DNA from: CAXSEF01 sp964236535
GTDB taxonomy: Bacteria > Pseudomonadota > Alphaproteobacteria > Acetobacterales > Acetobacteraceae
Assembly (NCBI GenBank): GCA_964236535.1
Contig: CAXSEF010000154.1
Location: forward strand, 1 to 5,121
Direction: 5' to 3'
DNA: 5,121 nucleotides
Shown here one piece after another: positions 5,015 through 5,121 of this stretch; the stretch's first letter is position 1; each line of letters begins with the position of its first letter. The translations under genes and the position numbers were made by a program. Under the pieces are notes generated by a model, which worked only from the letters and a program-made list of their open reading frames with translations, made no database searches and had not been told where the DNA came from.

Positions 5015-5121
5015 ATGACTATACCCCGAACGATCGTGGCGTTGCCGGCGCGAGACGAGGAGGCAAGGCTGGGCGCGTGCCTGGGCGCGTTGCTGGGGGG
5101 TGGGGTGCGGCCGGACGCGGT
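5015..5121 (+). CDS. N-terminus of a family 2 glycosyltransferase (partial)
   Basis: From ATG 5015 the frame is open to the window edge (35 codons). The segment TIVALPARDEEARLGACLGA matches the first beta strand and helix of GT-A fold family 2 glycosyltransferases (V-x-[IV]-P-A-x-[ND]-E-E-x-x-[IL]-x-x-C-L), where the Asp/Asn-Glu-Glu region helps bind the nucleotide sugar. The catalytic DxD lies outside the window. Codon use is strongly G/C-ending, unlike the five genes upstream, so this is probably the chromosomal neighbour rather than part of the island. The sugar donor and acceptor cannot be told. Confidence 0.7.
   Translation, partial: MTIPRTIVALPARDEEARLGACLGALLGGGVRPDA

Overview
The window is high-GC bacterial DNA, most likely from an alphaproteobacterium. 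The paired GC-rich hairpins near 4911-4954 are of a kind I associate with Acetobacteraceae/Methylobacteriaceae intergenic regions; the taxonomic call is an inference. Two visibly GC-richer edges look like ordinary chromosomal genes: the last codons of a gene at 1-68 (possibly an ABC-transporter ATPase tail), and the first 35 codons of a family 2 glycosyltransferase from 5015. Between them lies a compact accessory block of five genes with lower GC and more mixed codon use.

Layout: 69-252 is a gene-free leader with an 8-bp palindrome and a small hairpin. At 253-984 (+) is a P-loop nucleotide/nucleoside-kinase-like protein, followed with overlap by a class I SAM-dependent methyltransferase at 935-1717 (+). 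Facing them, and sharing a CTAG that supplies both stop codons, is a minus-strand pair read from 4156 down to 1714: a HARE-HTH protein with a degenerate Nudix-like domain (3194-4156), then a HEAT-repeat protein (1714-3207) carrying a Gly/Asn-rich beta motif and a helical tail of the type seen in prokaryotic conflict-system proteins. Divergent from this pair, across about 100 bp, is a MazG-like nucleotide pyrophosphohydrolase (4257-4643, +). The stretch 4644-5014 holds no confident gene, only two tiny minus-strand frames with a GTGA overlap (possibly remnants of a decayed gene) and two strong hairpins.

Working idea (inference): the five genes form one nucleotide-centred module, plausibly an anti-phage or other conflict system. 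A kinase and a methyltransferase could make or modify a nucleotide, MazG could hydrolyse one, the HARE/pseudo-Nudix protein could sense a nucleotide or modified DNA, and the HEAT protein could act as scaffold, sensor or effector. No nuclease, transposase, integrase, tRNA, rRNA or CRISPR array was seen. The system is not one I can name with certainty.
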